This document shows, piece by piece, positions 9,041 to 18,425 of a stretch of DNA of 64,000 nt. Both the position numbers and the translations under genes were made by a program. The notes under the pieces were generated by a model. The model had not been told where the DNA came from. It saw only the letters and a list, made by a program, of their open reading frames with translations, and did not search any database. Source of the stretch: RI-106 sp964496875 (GTDB lineage Bacteria > Cyanobacteriota > Vampirovibrionia > Obscuribacterales > Obscuribacteraceae); NCBI GenBank assembly GCA_964496875.1, contig CAZCBH010000010.1, positions 1 to 64,000 on the forward strand. The letters run 5' to 3'. Position 1 is the first letter of the stretch; the number at the start of each line of letters is the position of its first letter.

Positions 9041-11323
9041 TTATACCGTTGTAGGTTGACTCTTCTTCTTGATTAGATTCAGGGCGCTGCCTTCTTTGAA
9101 CCACTCTATCTGCTCCGGTGTCATTGTGTGGCAGACCTCGAACTCATCTTTGGTGCCGTCTTTGTGATGGACTACCATGGTGAGGTTGACACCGGGTTTG
9201 ATGGCGGTAAGACCGAGGATATCTATCTTGTCTTCTGCCTGGATCTTTTCATAGTCCGCTTTGTTTGCGAAGGTAAGAGCGAGAATCCCCTGCTTCTTCA
9301 AATTGGTCTCGTGAATGCGGGCGAAGCTTCTCACTACAACGGCTTTGCAGCCTAGATAACGAGGAGACATGGCGGCGTGCTCTCTACTTGAACCTTCACC
9401 ATAGTTCTCGTCGCCGACCGAGATCCAGCCGATCTCTTCTTTCTTGTAATGACGGGCAACTTCAGAGATATTTTTCTCTTCGCCGGTGAGTACGTCATAT
9501 GCCTGACCGTTCTCTTTTGCGAACTTGTTATTGGCACCGGAGAACATGTTGTCGCTTATTTTATCGAGATGACCACGATAAGCAAGCCAGACCCCCGCCG
9601 GAGAGATATGGTCGGTGGTGCATTTACCGACCGCTTTGAGAAGCACTCTAAGTCCTTGATAGTCTTTGCCGTCCCAGGCCGAGAAGGGCTCTAGAAGTTG
9701 CAGCCGATTGCTGTCTTCCTTGACTATCACTTTGACATTCTTACCGTTTTCGCTCGGTTCGAGATAACCGAGATCCTCGGCGATGAAGCCTTTAGCGGGC
9801 AATTCAGTATCGGCAGATGTTTCTGGCGCTTTCAGCTTTATTGATTTGCCTTCCTTGGTTTTGATCTCGTCGGTCAGGGGATTGAAGGAGAGACTTCCGG
9901 CAAAGGCAAGGGCCGTGACGATCTCAGGGCTGCCAATGAAGGCATAGGTCTCGGGATTACCGTCGTTACGCTTCTGGAAGTTACGGTTGAAAGAGGTGAT
10001 GATCGAATTTTTCTCGCCTTTCTCTATATCATCTCTTTTCCACTGACCGATACAGGGACCGCAGGCGTTGGCTAATACGGTACCGCCAATCTCCGCAAGG
10101 GTGTCAAGCTGACCATCACGTTTGATGGTCTGGTAGATTTGCTCTGAGCCTGGAGTGATAAGAAATCCGCAACTTGCTTTCAGACCATGTTCAATACCTT
10201 GTCTGGCTACGTTTGCGGCTCTGGTCATGTCTTCGTAAGAAGAGTTGGTGCAGCTGCCTATTAAGGCGTATTTAAGCTCTTCGGGCCATTTGTTCTCTTT
10301 GACGTCTTTGCCGAGTTGCGAAATCGGCCGGGCGATGTCGGGAGAATGGGGACCCACCACATATGGTTCCAGGGTGTTCAGATCGATTTCGACAATTTGA
10401 TCGAAATACTTCTCCGGATCAGCATGAACTTCCGGATCGGCGGTGAGATAACTCTGGTGCTCTTCGGCAAGACGGGCTATATCGCTTCTTTCGGTGGCGT
10501 CCAGATATTTTGCCATTCTCTCATCGAAGGGGAAGATAGAGGTGGTGGCGCCTATCTCCGCACCCATATTGGTTATGGTTCCTTTACCCGTGCAGCTAAT
10601 GGAAGCGGTGCCTTCACCGAAGTATTCAACTATAGCTCCGGTGCCACCGGCTACGGTGAGGATACCTGCCAGTTTGAGAATCACGTCTTTAGGTGCGGTC
10701 CAGCCATTGAGGCTGCCTTTCAGATGTACTCCAATAAGTTTGGGCCATCTCACGCCCCAGGGCTCGCCCACCATGACGTCTACGGCGTCAGCACCACCGA
10801 CTCCGATGGCGATCATGCCAAGGCCGCCTGCGTTGGGTGTATGAGAGTCTGTGCCAATCATCATTCCACCTGGGAATGCATAGTTCTCCAGAACCACCTG
10901 GTGAATAATACCGGCGCCCGGTTTCCAGAAGCCGATACCATAGCGGTCCGAAGCCGATCTCAAGAAGTCATAGACCTCTTCGTTGGTAACCCGAGCTTGC
11001 TCCATATCTTTCTCGGCTCCGACATAAGCCTGGATCAAATGATCGCAGTGGACTGTGGTCGGTACCATGACATTGTCGATTTTAGCCTGCATGAATTGCA
11101 GAATTGCCATCTGGGCTGTGGCATCTTGCATGGCGACCCTGTCCGGACGCAAGAAAGCATAGCTTTTGCCGCGCTCTGGAACGCCTTCCCATCGATCTAA
11201 ATGACCGGTGAGGATCTTTTCTGCCAGGGTGAGAGGACGATCGAATTTCTTTCTCGACTCCTCGTACTTCGCTTTTCTGGAGGTGTAGAATTGCTCGAAA
11301 AATTTGGTGCTCAGTTTTGTCAT
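9041..11323 (-). CDS. acn: Aconitate hydratase, mitochondrial type
   Basis: Interconverts citrate and isocitrate in the TCA cycle in the cytoplasm. The [4Fe-4S] cluster Cys residues are in 'LIGSCTNSSYEDMTRAA' (about residue 355) and 'NACGPCIGQW'. Other family segments are 'GTDSHTPNAGGLGMIAIGVG' and the swivel-domain 'GDENYGEGSSREHAAMSPRY'. At 760 residues it matches the mitochondrial aconitase length, not the roughly 890-residue AcnA or the AcnB form. It stands alone; sdhCAB and icd are elsewhere in the window. Confidence 0.95.
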   Translation of the reverse strand: MTKLSTKFFEQFYTSRKAKYEESRKKFDRPLTLAEKILTGHLDRWEGVPERGKSYAFLRPDRVAMQDATAQMAILQFMQAKIDNVMVPTTVHCDHLIQAYVGAEKDMEQARVTNEEVYDFLRSASDRYGIGFWKPGAGIIHQVVLENYAFPGGMMIGTDSHTPNAGGLGMIAIGVGGADAVDVMVGEPWGVRWPKLIGVHLKGSLNGWTAPKDVILKLAGILTVAGGTGAIVEYFGEGTASISCTGKGTITNMGAEIGATTSIFPFDERMAKYLDATERSDIARLAEEHQSYLTADPEVHADPEKYFDQIVEIDLNTLEPYVVGPHSPDIARPISQLGKDVKENKWPEELKYALIGSCTNSSYEDMTRAANVARQGIEHGLKASCGFLITPGSEQIYQTIKRDGQLDTLAEIGGTVLANACGPCIGQWKRDDIEKGEKNSIITSFNRNFQKRNDGNPETYAFIGSPEIVTALAFAGSLSFNPLTDEIKTKEGKSIKLKAPETSADTELPAKGFIAEDLGYLEPSENGKNVKVIVKEDSNRLQLLEPFSAWDGKDYQGLRVLLKAVGKCTTDHISPAGVWLAYRGHLDKISDNMFSGANNKFAKENGQAYDVLTGEEKNISEVARHYKKEEIGWISVGDENYGEGSSREHAAMSPRYLGCKAVVVRSFARIHETNLKKQGILALTFANKADYEKIQAEDKIDILGLTAIKPGVNLTMVVHHKDGTKDEFEVCHTMTPEQIEWFKEGSALNLIKKKSQPTTV

Positions 11324-11453
11324 ATCTTTACTACTCGACCTGCTTGGTTACTGATCCTGGATTTTGGGTTACTCGGCTGATTTTAAGCGAATTGGCGGGC
11401 GCTCAGATAAATCAACCTATAACTCTTTAGGTTCTCTATATATTTATTCAGTA

Positions 11454-13634
11454 TTAAGCGAGGGCGTTTTCTCGACCGGAATCCAGTACGAAAACACTGG
11501 TAGAACGGCAGACATGAGTCATTTTTTCGATAAACTCGAAGTCCGGTTTGGTCTGCAACCCCATCACCTCGAGATCCGATCGCGGTGCCCGGGTCATACA
11601 CTCGTCCAGGGTGCCCACCAGAACCACACAACTGACCGGCTCAGGCAGCCGGCATTCTTCGATGATTCTAGCCAGGTATGCTTTAGCCCCGGCTTCTTCT
11701 TCCGGGGTGCGTACAGCACTGATCAGGTTGATTCTGCCTTTCCAGGCGCGGGTCATCTGAATGGTGAACAGGATGGCAAGATGCATGGCACCCCGGTTCA
11801 GAGACTGGTGCATATTGACCGAACTATCCGGTCTCACCCAGAGATTAATCACCTCAGGACCCGAAGAGCCGGCGGTCGAGTCGGCCCGGGAGTGCTCTTT
11901 GAACAGCAAGACTCCCACCCGGGCGCGACGGGCTTCATAAATCACCTCGAGACACTCTTTATGTCTCTCTATTACGTCGGGCACACTCAGCACAAGAATA
12001 TTGGGACGGAAGAAAGCGCTCTGCAATGCTTGAAGGCCGGTGACCACACCATGGAAGTAATCTTTGCAGTCGATAGTCGACCAGGTGGTGAAGAGTTTGC
12101 TGTCGCGGAAAGTTTTGCCAAGTGCGGCTATTTTTGGTGCCAGCACCTCGGCGTGGAGATTCTCATCAGCCAATCCGATAATTTTCAATGAGCCCTCCGG
12201 ACGACCGAGATCGAGCAGAAACTGTTTTTTGTCTGCGAGTTCATCCGGGTTCTCCACCGGGATTAAAACGTTCGGTTTCCAGGTTCTCGGATTATCGCGG
12301 TCGAAAACCGTCATCCTGACGAAAATCCAGGCAGCCACTGCCTCGAAGAAGCTGCTTCTGATCTCGTTCTCTTCCCCTCCTACCGAAGTTGCCACCAGCC
12401 AGACATAGATTATCAAAACCAGACCGGTGGCAATAAGGCTGAAAGTCGGATTGATGATGAACATGGCGAAAATACAGCCTAGCGCTCCAGTCAGTGGAAT
12501 CAGCCGATTGATTCTCAAGGTGGGGCGGAAGCTGAGCAGACCAAGGCTCGATTCTATTAATACGATCACGTTGAGAGTGCAGTAGGTGATCAGGAAAAAC
12601 ATGGTGACAAGGCTGGCGATGGCGTTGAGGTCCCGTACCAATAAACCGAGCAGTCCGATGGTGCCGGTTGCCACCATGGCGTTTCGCGGTTCTCCATTGG
12701 GGGCGGTTTTGCTGAACCAATCGCCTAAAGGCAGCAGTTTTTTTGCACCCATCGCTTGAAGAATGCGCGGTGCGCCTACATAAGAAGAGAGGGCGGAGGA
12801 AAACGTCGCTCCAAGAATGCCGAGCACGACAATCGGTTGCCAGAGAGCTTTGTCCACCATAATCGTATAGTTGCTGAGCAATTCGCTGGGTGATGAAGTA
12901 TAGGCGCACCAGATTGCCAGAGCAAAATAGATGACGCTGCTTATGCCTATCGCCCACAGGGTTCCGGCCGGGACGCTCTTTCTTGGATTGGTCAGCTCTC
13001 CCGACATATTGGCACCGACCATGATACCGGTAGTGGCAGGAAAGAATACTGCGAAAACCTGCCAGAATGAAGTTCCGGGAAAGTCTCCCAATAGACTGAA
13101 GTGTGAGGTGGGATGGAGCAGAGTGCGCGGACAGAAAAAGATCGAGAGGATTGAGAGCGCTATGACGGTGAGGATTACATATTGAATACGAAAGGCAAGC
13201 CCTGCTGAAATCCAGGAGATAAGACACACAGAGGCGAAAGCAAGAAGATCCACCAGTAGTGCCGGATGTTCCGGAAAAATCCAGAGCCAGCCTTCTCTGA
13301 AGCCAAAAACATACATCGCCACCACTAGAGCCTGGCTGAAGACCAGGGGAACCCCGATACTGCCGGCAACTTCTCGACCCAGTGCCCGGTAGATAATCGC
13401 AAAGGGTCCACCCGCTTCCATCCTGGTATTGGTGGCTATGGAGGAAAGAGACAGTCCGGTGCAGGCAGTGATCGTCACCGCCACGGCAATGATGGCAAGA
13501 GCGCCGAGCAACCCGGCGTTGCCGACGACCCAGCCCATCCTCAAGTACATGATAACCCCGAGGATCGCCAGAATCGTAGGCGTGAATACGCCTTCGAAGG
13601 TGCCGAATGTTCTAGCTGGTAAGTTCTGGCTCAT
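11454..13634 (-). CDS. SLC12-like cation-chloride/amino-acid permease
   Basis: Twelve-helix APC-superfamily transporter. The N-terminal segment 'RTFGTFEGVFTPTILAILGV' followed by 'IMYLRMGWVVGNAG' is characteristic of cation-chloride cotransporters, with a later conserved stretch 'FFPATTGIMVGANMSGEL'. The membrane part covers about residues 15-440. The C-terminal 270 residues form a cytoplasmic domain, as in eukaryotic SLC12 proteins. The exact ions (K+, Na+, Cl-) or amino acids cannot be read from sequence. A separate transcript is likely, as there are about 130 bases to the gene upstream. Confidence 0.82.
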   Translation of the reverse strand: MSQNLPARTFGTFEGVFTPTILAILGVIMYLRMGWVVGNAGLLGALAIIAVAVTITACTGLSLSSIATNTRMEAGGPFAIIYRALGREVAGSIGVPLVFSQALVVAMYVFGFREGWLWIFPEHPALLVDLLAFASVCLISWISAGLAFRIQYVILTVIALSILSIFFCPRTLLHPTSHFSLLGDFPGTSFWQVFAVFFPATTGIMVGANMSGELTNPRKSVPAGTLWAIGISSVIYFALAIWCAYTSSPSELLSNYTIMVDKALWQPIVVLGILGATFSSALSSYVGAPRILQAMGAKKLLPLGDWFSKTAPNGEPRNAMVATGTIGLLGLLVRDLNAIASLVTMFFLITYCTLNVIVLIESSLGLLSFRPTLRINRLIPLTGALGCIFAMFIINPTFSLIATGLVLIIYVWLVATSVGGEENEIRSSFFEAVAAWIFVRMTVFDRDNPRTWKPNVLIPVENPDELADKKQFLLDLGRPEGSLKIIGLADENLHAEVLAPKIAALGKTFRDSKLFTTWSTIDCKDYFHGVVTGLQALQSAFFRPNILVLSVPDVIERHKECLEVIYEARRARVGVLLFKEHSRADSTAGSSGPEVINLWVRPDSSVNMHQSLNRGAMHLAILFTIQMTRAWKGRINLISAVRTPEEEAGAKAYLARIIEECRLPEPVSCVVLVGTLDECMTRAPRSDLEVMGLQTKPDFEFIEKMTHVCRSTSVFVLDSGRENALA

Positions 13635-13763
13635 ACTGATCCCGAAGTTGTCAGCAAGGGGAGTCTCAGGGAGAGACCAAGCCGGCCATTATTACCCGAA
13701 CGGTTTAAATCTTGGAGGCAAAAGATCTCATATCTTAATTTCTAAAAATAAAAATCCGAATCA

Positions 13764-14237
13764 TTAGGAGATCTGACCTCTGGCGAAGCGGTAGACCGCG
13801 TATTTGAAGTGATGCATCTTGATCTTATGGAAGCCGGCTTCTTTCATCTCGTCATAGGCTCGGTCGGCACTCCAGCCTTCATGACGGATTCGATAAAATG
13901 AAGCCAGCATACCGGTGCGATCGGAGCCGTGTTTGCAATGCAGAAAAACAGGATGATTGCTTACATCGTCGATAATCGAGAAATATTCGTCTATTTCGCC
14001 TCGATTAGGTAATCGCCAGTAGGTCAGGGGAATGGAGATCACATTGAGATCAAGCTCCTTGCCGATAAGCAGTTCTCTATTTATCGCTTTGCGATTCCAT
14101 CTCAGGCAGATGACGGTTTTTATTCCCAGCGAGCTGAGCTGCTCGAACTCCTCATCCCGGGGCTGACCTCCGCGATAGAACCAGGGGGTGATTTGCCGGA
14201 AATTTCTGATGGTAATCTGATCTGTGCTGAGGGACAT
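13764..14237 (-). CDS. Protein-tyrosine / dual-specificity phosphatase
   Basis: 157 residues. The P-loop 'FLHCKHGSDRTGM' has catalytic C101 and R107 (HCx5R). The N-terminal 'FYRGGQPRDEEFEQLSSLGI' followed by 'KTVICLR' is typical of the atypical dual-specificity group (Siw14/DSP4-like), which dephosphorylates phosphoproteins or inositol pyrophosphates. No signal peptide, so cytoplasmic. It starts three bases after the S41-peptidase gene ends, so the two are cotranscribed and probably translationally coupled. The substrate is unknown; the three Ser/Thr kinases elsewhere in the window are not adjacent. Confidence 0.85.
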   Translation of the reverse strand: MSLSTDQITIRNFRQITPWFYRGGQPRDEEFEQLSSLGIKTVICLRWNRKAINRELLIGKELDLNVISIPLTYWRLPNRGEIDEYFSIIDDVSNHPVFLHCKHGSDRTGMLASFYRIRHEGWSADRAYDEMKEAGFHKIKMHHFKYAVYRFARGQIS

Positions 14238-14240
14238 TTT

Positions 14241-15440
14241 TTACTTGAGGAGAATCTCCAGGGCTTTCTCCAGTTGATTATCGCTCTCTCCTTGAACTAA
14301 ATCAAGTTTCAAGTGCGGTGCCACGCCTTTGCCTTCGAGGCGAATGCCGTCGATGGCTATATCGTTCACCGCTAAATACAGAGCGGTGCGGTCATCTATT
14401 TGAAACAGCCTGCCTGCCACCACCGCGCCACAGGTATTGCCCCCTACCAAATACGCTCTGCCGCTATTTTTGAGGCTATAGGCAAGAAGCTCTTTACCGC
14501 TTCGTGAGCCTTCGTTTGTGAGCGCTACCATCGGACTGTCATAATAGCTGCGAAAACGGCTTGATTTGCCGTCTCTATCGATGGATTCTATATCCGGATA
14601 GCATTTCTTGCTCCGATAGAATCTGTCCAGATCCTCAAGGCTGTTGCCTCCATAGCCGTCTCTCAAATCGAGAATCAGGGCGTCGCTCTTAGCAAGGACA
14701 CCTTCCATGGATTCTTCCAGGGCGTCACGACAAGCTTCGCCGCCACTCCAGAGATGCAGATAACCGACTTTCTTGGCGCCGCGCTCTAAAATCCGCGCAC
14801 TATTTCTGGTGGCATCAGCATAGCCTGCATAGACTGTCTTTTTCTCCGGTTCCAGTTTGACAGTCTCTTCTTTGTCTGAGCCCGAGCGCCTTATAGTTAC
14901 CTGGAATGACTTTTTTTCAGAGCCGGTGAAATTGGAGTATCCTACGTACGGATCTCCGTCAACACTGATTATTGTGTCACCGCGAGCGATACCGGAAGAC
15001 TTCGCCGGACTGCCGTCGAGAACGTATTTCACCAGCCCTTCGTCATCGGTGTAGAAGCCTGTAAAGAGCTTGTCTTTCTTGTTTCCGAATAAAGAACGAA
15101 GAAAGTAGTAGGTCTCGTCATTGATGGTAAGAAACTTGCAGTGGCTTGTATCTAAAGAAGCCAGACAAATGTTCAGGTTTCTGGATAGATCGAGAAGGTT
15201 TTTGCTTTTCGAGATCCGCTCTTTCATCTCGATATACACCGGCTTCCACTTCGAGCGGGCCTTCTTTCGATCCAAAAATTTTTCTGCGACCAGTTTGTCC
15301 ACCCGCGCTGCTATATCTTTGGCATAAGTTTTATCTATATAAAAAGTCTTGTCTATAGAATTTGCCGATACCGCCTGGTCAGGAACCAGGCTGCAAAAGG
15401 CAAAAATAGCCAGGCTTGCTGCCATTAAATAAGGTTTCAT
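14241..15440 (-). CDS. Exported S41-family peptidase, tricorn-like active site
   Basis: ATG at 15440 gives a clean signal peptide (MKPYLMAASLAIFAFCSLV...), so I prefer it to the GTG at 15473. A PDZ domain follows ('GSPAKSSGIARGDTIISVDG'), then the S41 core ('SDALILDLRDGYGGNSLED'). The nucleophile Ser is in 'NEGSRSGKELLAY'. Position +25 from it, where Ctp/Prc enzymes have the general-base Lys, is Ala ('NTCGAVV'). Tricorn-type S41 enzymes also lack that Lys, and 'GKELLAYSLKNSG' is similar to their sequence there, so this may be an active non-dyad peptidase or an inactive binder. The end 'IRLEGKGVAPHLKLD' is usual for S41. Confidence 0.82.
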   Translation of the reverse strand: MKPYLMAASLAIFAFCSLVPDQAVSANSIDKTFYIDKTYAKDIAARVDKLVAEKFLDRKKARSKWKPVYIEMKERISKSKNLLDLSRNLNICLASLDTSHCKFLTINDETYYFLRSLFGNKKDKLFTGFYTDDEGLVKYVLDGSPAKSSGIARGDTIISVDGDPYVGYSNFTGSEKKSFQVTIRRSGSDKEETVKLEPEKKTVYAGYADATRNSARILERGAKKVGYLHLWSGGEACRDALEESMEGVLAKSDALILDLRDGYGGNSLEDLDRFYRSKKCYPDIESIDRDGKSSRFRSYYDSPMVALTNEGSRSGKELLAYSLKNSGRAYLVGGNTCGAVVAGRLFQIDDRTALYLAVNDIAIDGIRLEGKGVAPHLKLDLVQGESDNQLEKALEILLK

Positions 15441-15521
15441 AAGCAAAAAGAAATTCCACTGTGGTTCTTGCACAGCTAGAATTATGGCACGTTCCAGATT
15501 TGTAGATAAGGCATCAGCACA

Positions 15522-16838
15522 TTGCGCATTAAGCCGGCGATTTTTATCCCCACTCTATACTTTGCCGAGGGGCTGCCCTACACCATAGTCAATATGATGT
15601 CTGTGGTCTTCTACAAGAATCTGGGGGCTTCCAATGCCTTTATAGGCTCTGCCACCAGCTTTCTTGCTTTGCCCTGGACCCTCAAATTTCTCTGGTCTCC
15701 CCTGGTTGATGTAAGAGGTACTAAAAGACGCTGGGTCGTAGCATCGCAGATGGTGCTGGCTTTTGTGGTATTGCTTGCCGCTCTGGGCTGTTTTCTACCC
15801 GAACCTATGTATGCCACCCTCGTGATCTTCCTGGTGGTGGCGGTGGCCTCTGCTACCCATGATATCGCCATCGACGGATATTATATGGACGTACTGGATA
15901 AGAGCCAGCAGGCCTACTATGTGGGTATTCGAAATGCTGCATACAAAGTCGCCTGGTTGACCGGTTCGGGCTTCCTTGTCTATCTCGCCGGAGAAATGGC
16001 AGAGAGCACCGGCCTTGGAGTGAAAGGGGGCTGGTTCGTTTCATTTTTAGTCAGCGCTCTTTTGCTTCTGGTCCTGGCGCTCTTCCATATGAAAGCCCTA
16101 CCGGAGCCGGAATCGCAAAGCGAAATTGAGAGCGATCTTTCTAAAGAGAGACTGACACTCAAGAAGTTCGGCGACATTTTTCTTGATTATTTAGATCAGC
16201 CGCGCATTGTTGCGGTGATTATTTATATATTGATCTTTCGGCTCGGTGATGCCCTGATGCTCAAGATGGCGCAGCCATTCTTGTTGGATGAGTTGAGCAA
16301 GGGTGGACTGGCCATATCGACAAAAGAGGTCGGCATCATATACGGTACCGTCGGCATGCTCTTTCTTCTTGCCGGAGGAATATTCGGGGGATGGCTGGTG
16401 AGCCGGTACGGCTTGAAAAAATGCTTGCTGCCCACGGCTTTGATTCAAAACGGCGCTATCCTTCTATACTGGTGGTTGGCTCACAGCAAACCCCAGGGAG
16501 AAGTTCTTGGATTCTTGAATCTCCATGGTCGAATGTTCGAGGCAGAGATTCTTTTCACCACCCTGGTCAATTCTGTAGAGCAATTCAGTTATGGACTGGG
16601 GGTGGCTGCTTACACCGTCTTTCTTCTATCCACGGTAAAGAAGAGCTACAAAGCGGCACATTATGCCATCGCCACAGCGCTGATGGCACTCGGTCTTTTG
16701 ATACCCGGAGCGGTGAGCGGTTTTATCCAGGAAAGTATCGGTTACGAACTGTTCTTTCTCGTTAGCTTTTTGGCTTCCCTTCCTGGTATTATCGTCATCC
16801 TGTTTTTACCTCTTAGCACAGAAGATCATGGAATATAG
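15522..16838 (+). CDS. MFS permease, AmpG-like (PAT family)
   Basis: Twelve predicted membrane helices. The start 'IFIPTLYFAEGLPYTIVNMM' and the motif 'ATHDIAIDGYYMDVL' are typical of the AmpG/acetyl-CoA-transporter (PAT) group, in which AmpG imports muropeptides for cell-wall recycling. No ampD or nagZ gene is nearby, so substrate remains open. Start is TTG at 15522 and divergent from the S41 gene. The end overlaps the aldo/keto reductase gene by 11 bases, so the two genes form an operon. Confidence 0.85.
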   Translation: MRIKPAIFIPTLYFAEGLPYTIVNMMSVVFYKNLGASNAFIGSATSFLALPWTLKFLWSPLVDVRGTKRRWVVASQMVLAFVVLLAALGCFLPEPMYATLVIFLVVAVASATHDIAIDGYYMDVLDKSQQAYYVGIRNAAYKVAWLTGSGFLVYLAGEMAESTGLGVKGGWFVSFLVSALLLLVLALFHMKALPEPESQSEIESDLSKERLTLKKFGDIFLDYLDQPRIVAVIIYILIFRLGDALMLKMAQPFLLDELSKGGLAISTKEVGIIYGTVGMLFLLAGGIFGGWLVSRYGLKKCLLPTALIQNGAILLYWWLAHSKPQGEVLGFLNLHGRMFEAEILFTTLVNSVEQFSYGLGVAAYTVFLLSTVKKSYKAAHYAIATALMALGLLIPGAVSGFIQESIGYELFFLVSFLASLPGIIVILFLPLSTEDHGI

Positions 16839-17796
16839 AAAGTTAGGAATCTGGGGAGCGAAGGTCAGCGAGGTCTCCCTCGGTAGCTGGCTCACTTACG
16901 GCAATGTGGTCGACAATTCTCTTGCCGTCAGCCAAATTCACCATGCCGTCGATATCGGCATCAACTTCATCGACACTGCCAACGTCTATGCCCAGGGCAA
17001 ATCGGAAGAGGTTGTGGGAGAAGCCCTTACGAGTCTGCAGCGTGACAAGATTTTTCTGGCTACCAAAGTCTATTTCCCCATGGGTGAAGGTCCCAATGAT
17101 AAGGGATTATCGAGAAAGCATATTTTCGAGCAGTGCCATCACAGCCTCAGACGATTGAAGACCGACTATATAGACCTTTACCAGTGTCATCGTTACGATC
17201 CAGAGACGCCGGTTTTCGAAGTGGTCAAAACCATGGCCGACCTGGCTAGCCAGGGCAAGATTCTTTACTGGGGTGTCAGTGAATGGCCGGCTGACAAGAT
17301 CCAAGAAGCCTGTGATAAGGCTCGTTCTCTCAATGCCATGCCCCCTGTGTCTAATCAGCCCTGCTACAACATGCTGGATAGAAAGATAGAGTGCGAGGTG
17401 ATTCCGGTAAGCGAGAAAAACGGTCTTGGCCAGGTGGTATTCTCGCCTCTTGCCCAGGGCATTCTCACCGGCAAGTATAAGCCTGGTCAACCTTTCCCTA
17501 AAGGCAGCCGTGCCGAAGATGAACGGGTCAATATGTTTATCAAAGGCAAAAATCTGACCGATGATCCTATTTTGCGGCAAGTAGAAGAGCTTGGCAAAAT
17601 TGCCGCCGAATTGGATCTGACCATGGCCCAGCTTGCACTAGCCTGGTGCCTGAGGCTGCCTGGTGTTTCGAGTGTTATCTGCGGCGCCACAAAACTGGAG
17701 CAGATTGACGACAACGCGGCGGCATCCGGAGTGGTGCTCGAACCCGAGATTATAGAGAGAATCGAGAATATTCTCGCCGCTCCGGTCTGTCATTGA
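16828..17796 (+). CDS. Aldo/keto reductase
   Basis: NADPH-dependent oxidoreductase with a TIM-barrel fold. The catalytic Asp and Tyr lie in 'NFIDTANVYAQGKSE', the Lys in 'IFLATKVYFP' and the His in 'YIDLYQCHRYD', so the usual tetrad is complete. It most resembles the AKR6/AKR11 group (YghZ or potassium-channel beta-subunit type), whose substrates are small aldehydes. The ATG lies inside the 3' end of the AmpG-like gene (11-base overlap). The 3' end overlaps the convergent gluconate kinase by seven bases. Confidence 0.93.
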   Translation: MEYRKLGIWGAKVSEVSLGSWLTYGNVVDNSLAVSQIHHAVDIGINFIDTANVYAQGKSEEVVGEALTSLQRDKIFLATKVYFPMGEGPNDKGLSRKHIFEQCHHSLRRLKTDYIDLYQCHRYDPETPVFEVVKTMADLASQGKILYWGVSEWPADKIQEACDKARSLNAMPPVSNQPCYNMLDRKIECEVIPVSEKNGLGQVVFSPLAQGILTGKYKPGQPFPKGSRAEDERVNMFIKGKNLTDDPILRQVEELGKIAAELDLTMAQLALAWCLRLPGVSSVICGATKLEQIDDNAAASGVVLEPEIIERIENILAAPVCH

Positions 17797-18302
17797 ACCG
17801 ACATCACCGCCACAATCTTATCGACCAGCGTTTGAGGATCCAGTCGGGTATCCAGATAAAGGGCGTTCTCTTCACCTGGTTCTTCCAGGGTGGCGAGTTG
17901 ACTATCAAGCAGATTCGGATTCATATATTCGTGGGTGCGAAGGGATAGACGGTTCGCCAGTAAGTCTCTTTCGCCCTTCAGATAGAAAAATCCGACCTCG
18001 TCGCGACCGGCCTTATCTAAATCTGCCAGCAATTCCTCTCGATACTTCTCTTTCAGGGCGGAGCAGGCCAGCACAATTGATTTTTTGTCCTGGATTGCAT
18101 CGACGATTATTTGATTGAGGGCGGCTAGCCAGGGGGTTCTGTCCGAATCATCCAGAGGCGTTCCAAGGCGCATTTTCTCCTTGTTATAAACCGGATGATA
18201 ATCGTCGCCGTCGTAGAATCGGCAATTCAATCTCTTTGCAAGAAGCTTTCCGACGGTGGTTTTGCCGCAGCCTGATACTCCCATCAACACAGCCGCTTTC
18301 AT
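17790..18302 (-). CDS. gntK: Gluconate kinase
   Basis: Phosphorylates D-gluconate to 6-phosphogluconate with ATP, feeding the pentose-phosphate or Entner-Doudoroff route. The P-loop is 'MGVSGCGKTTVGKLLA' near the N-terminus. 'FYDGDDYHPVYNKEKMRLG' and 'PLDDSDRTPWLAAL' are hallmark segments of the thermoresistant GntK family. Length of 170 residues is typical. No gluconate permease or repressor is adjacent. Confidence 0.94.
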   Translation of the reverse strand: MKAAVLMGVSGCGKTTVGKLLAKRLNCRFYDGDDYHPVYNKEKMRLGTPLDDSDRTPWLAALNQIIVDAIQDKKSIVLACSALKEKYREELLADLDKAGRDEVGFFYLKGERDLLANRLSLRTHEYMNPNLLDSQLATLEEPGEENALYLDTRLDPQTLVDKIVAVMSVQ

Positions 18303-18425
18303 GATCAGCCTCTTGAATCCATTAGTGTCACCGGCTCTATTTTAGCTTTATTGAGTTAACATATAAGTAATAAAGGGTAGGTTAGAAAAGAACGAAACTT
18401 CCGTCAGGGAAAGAGGTCACTGAAT

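Noticed and set aside
10316..11200. 294-residue frame antisense to aconitase
   Set aside because: Shadow of aconitase; composition is atypical and no motif is visible.
12292..13227. 311-residue same-strand frame inside the SLC12-like transporter
   Set aside because: Shifted-frame product, His/Ser/Arg-rich and without domains; the transporter frame has clear membrane helices.
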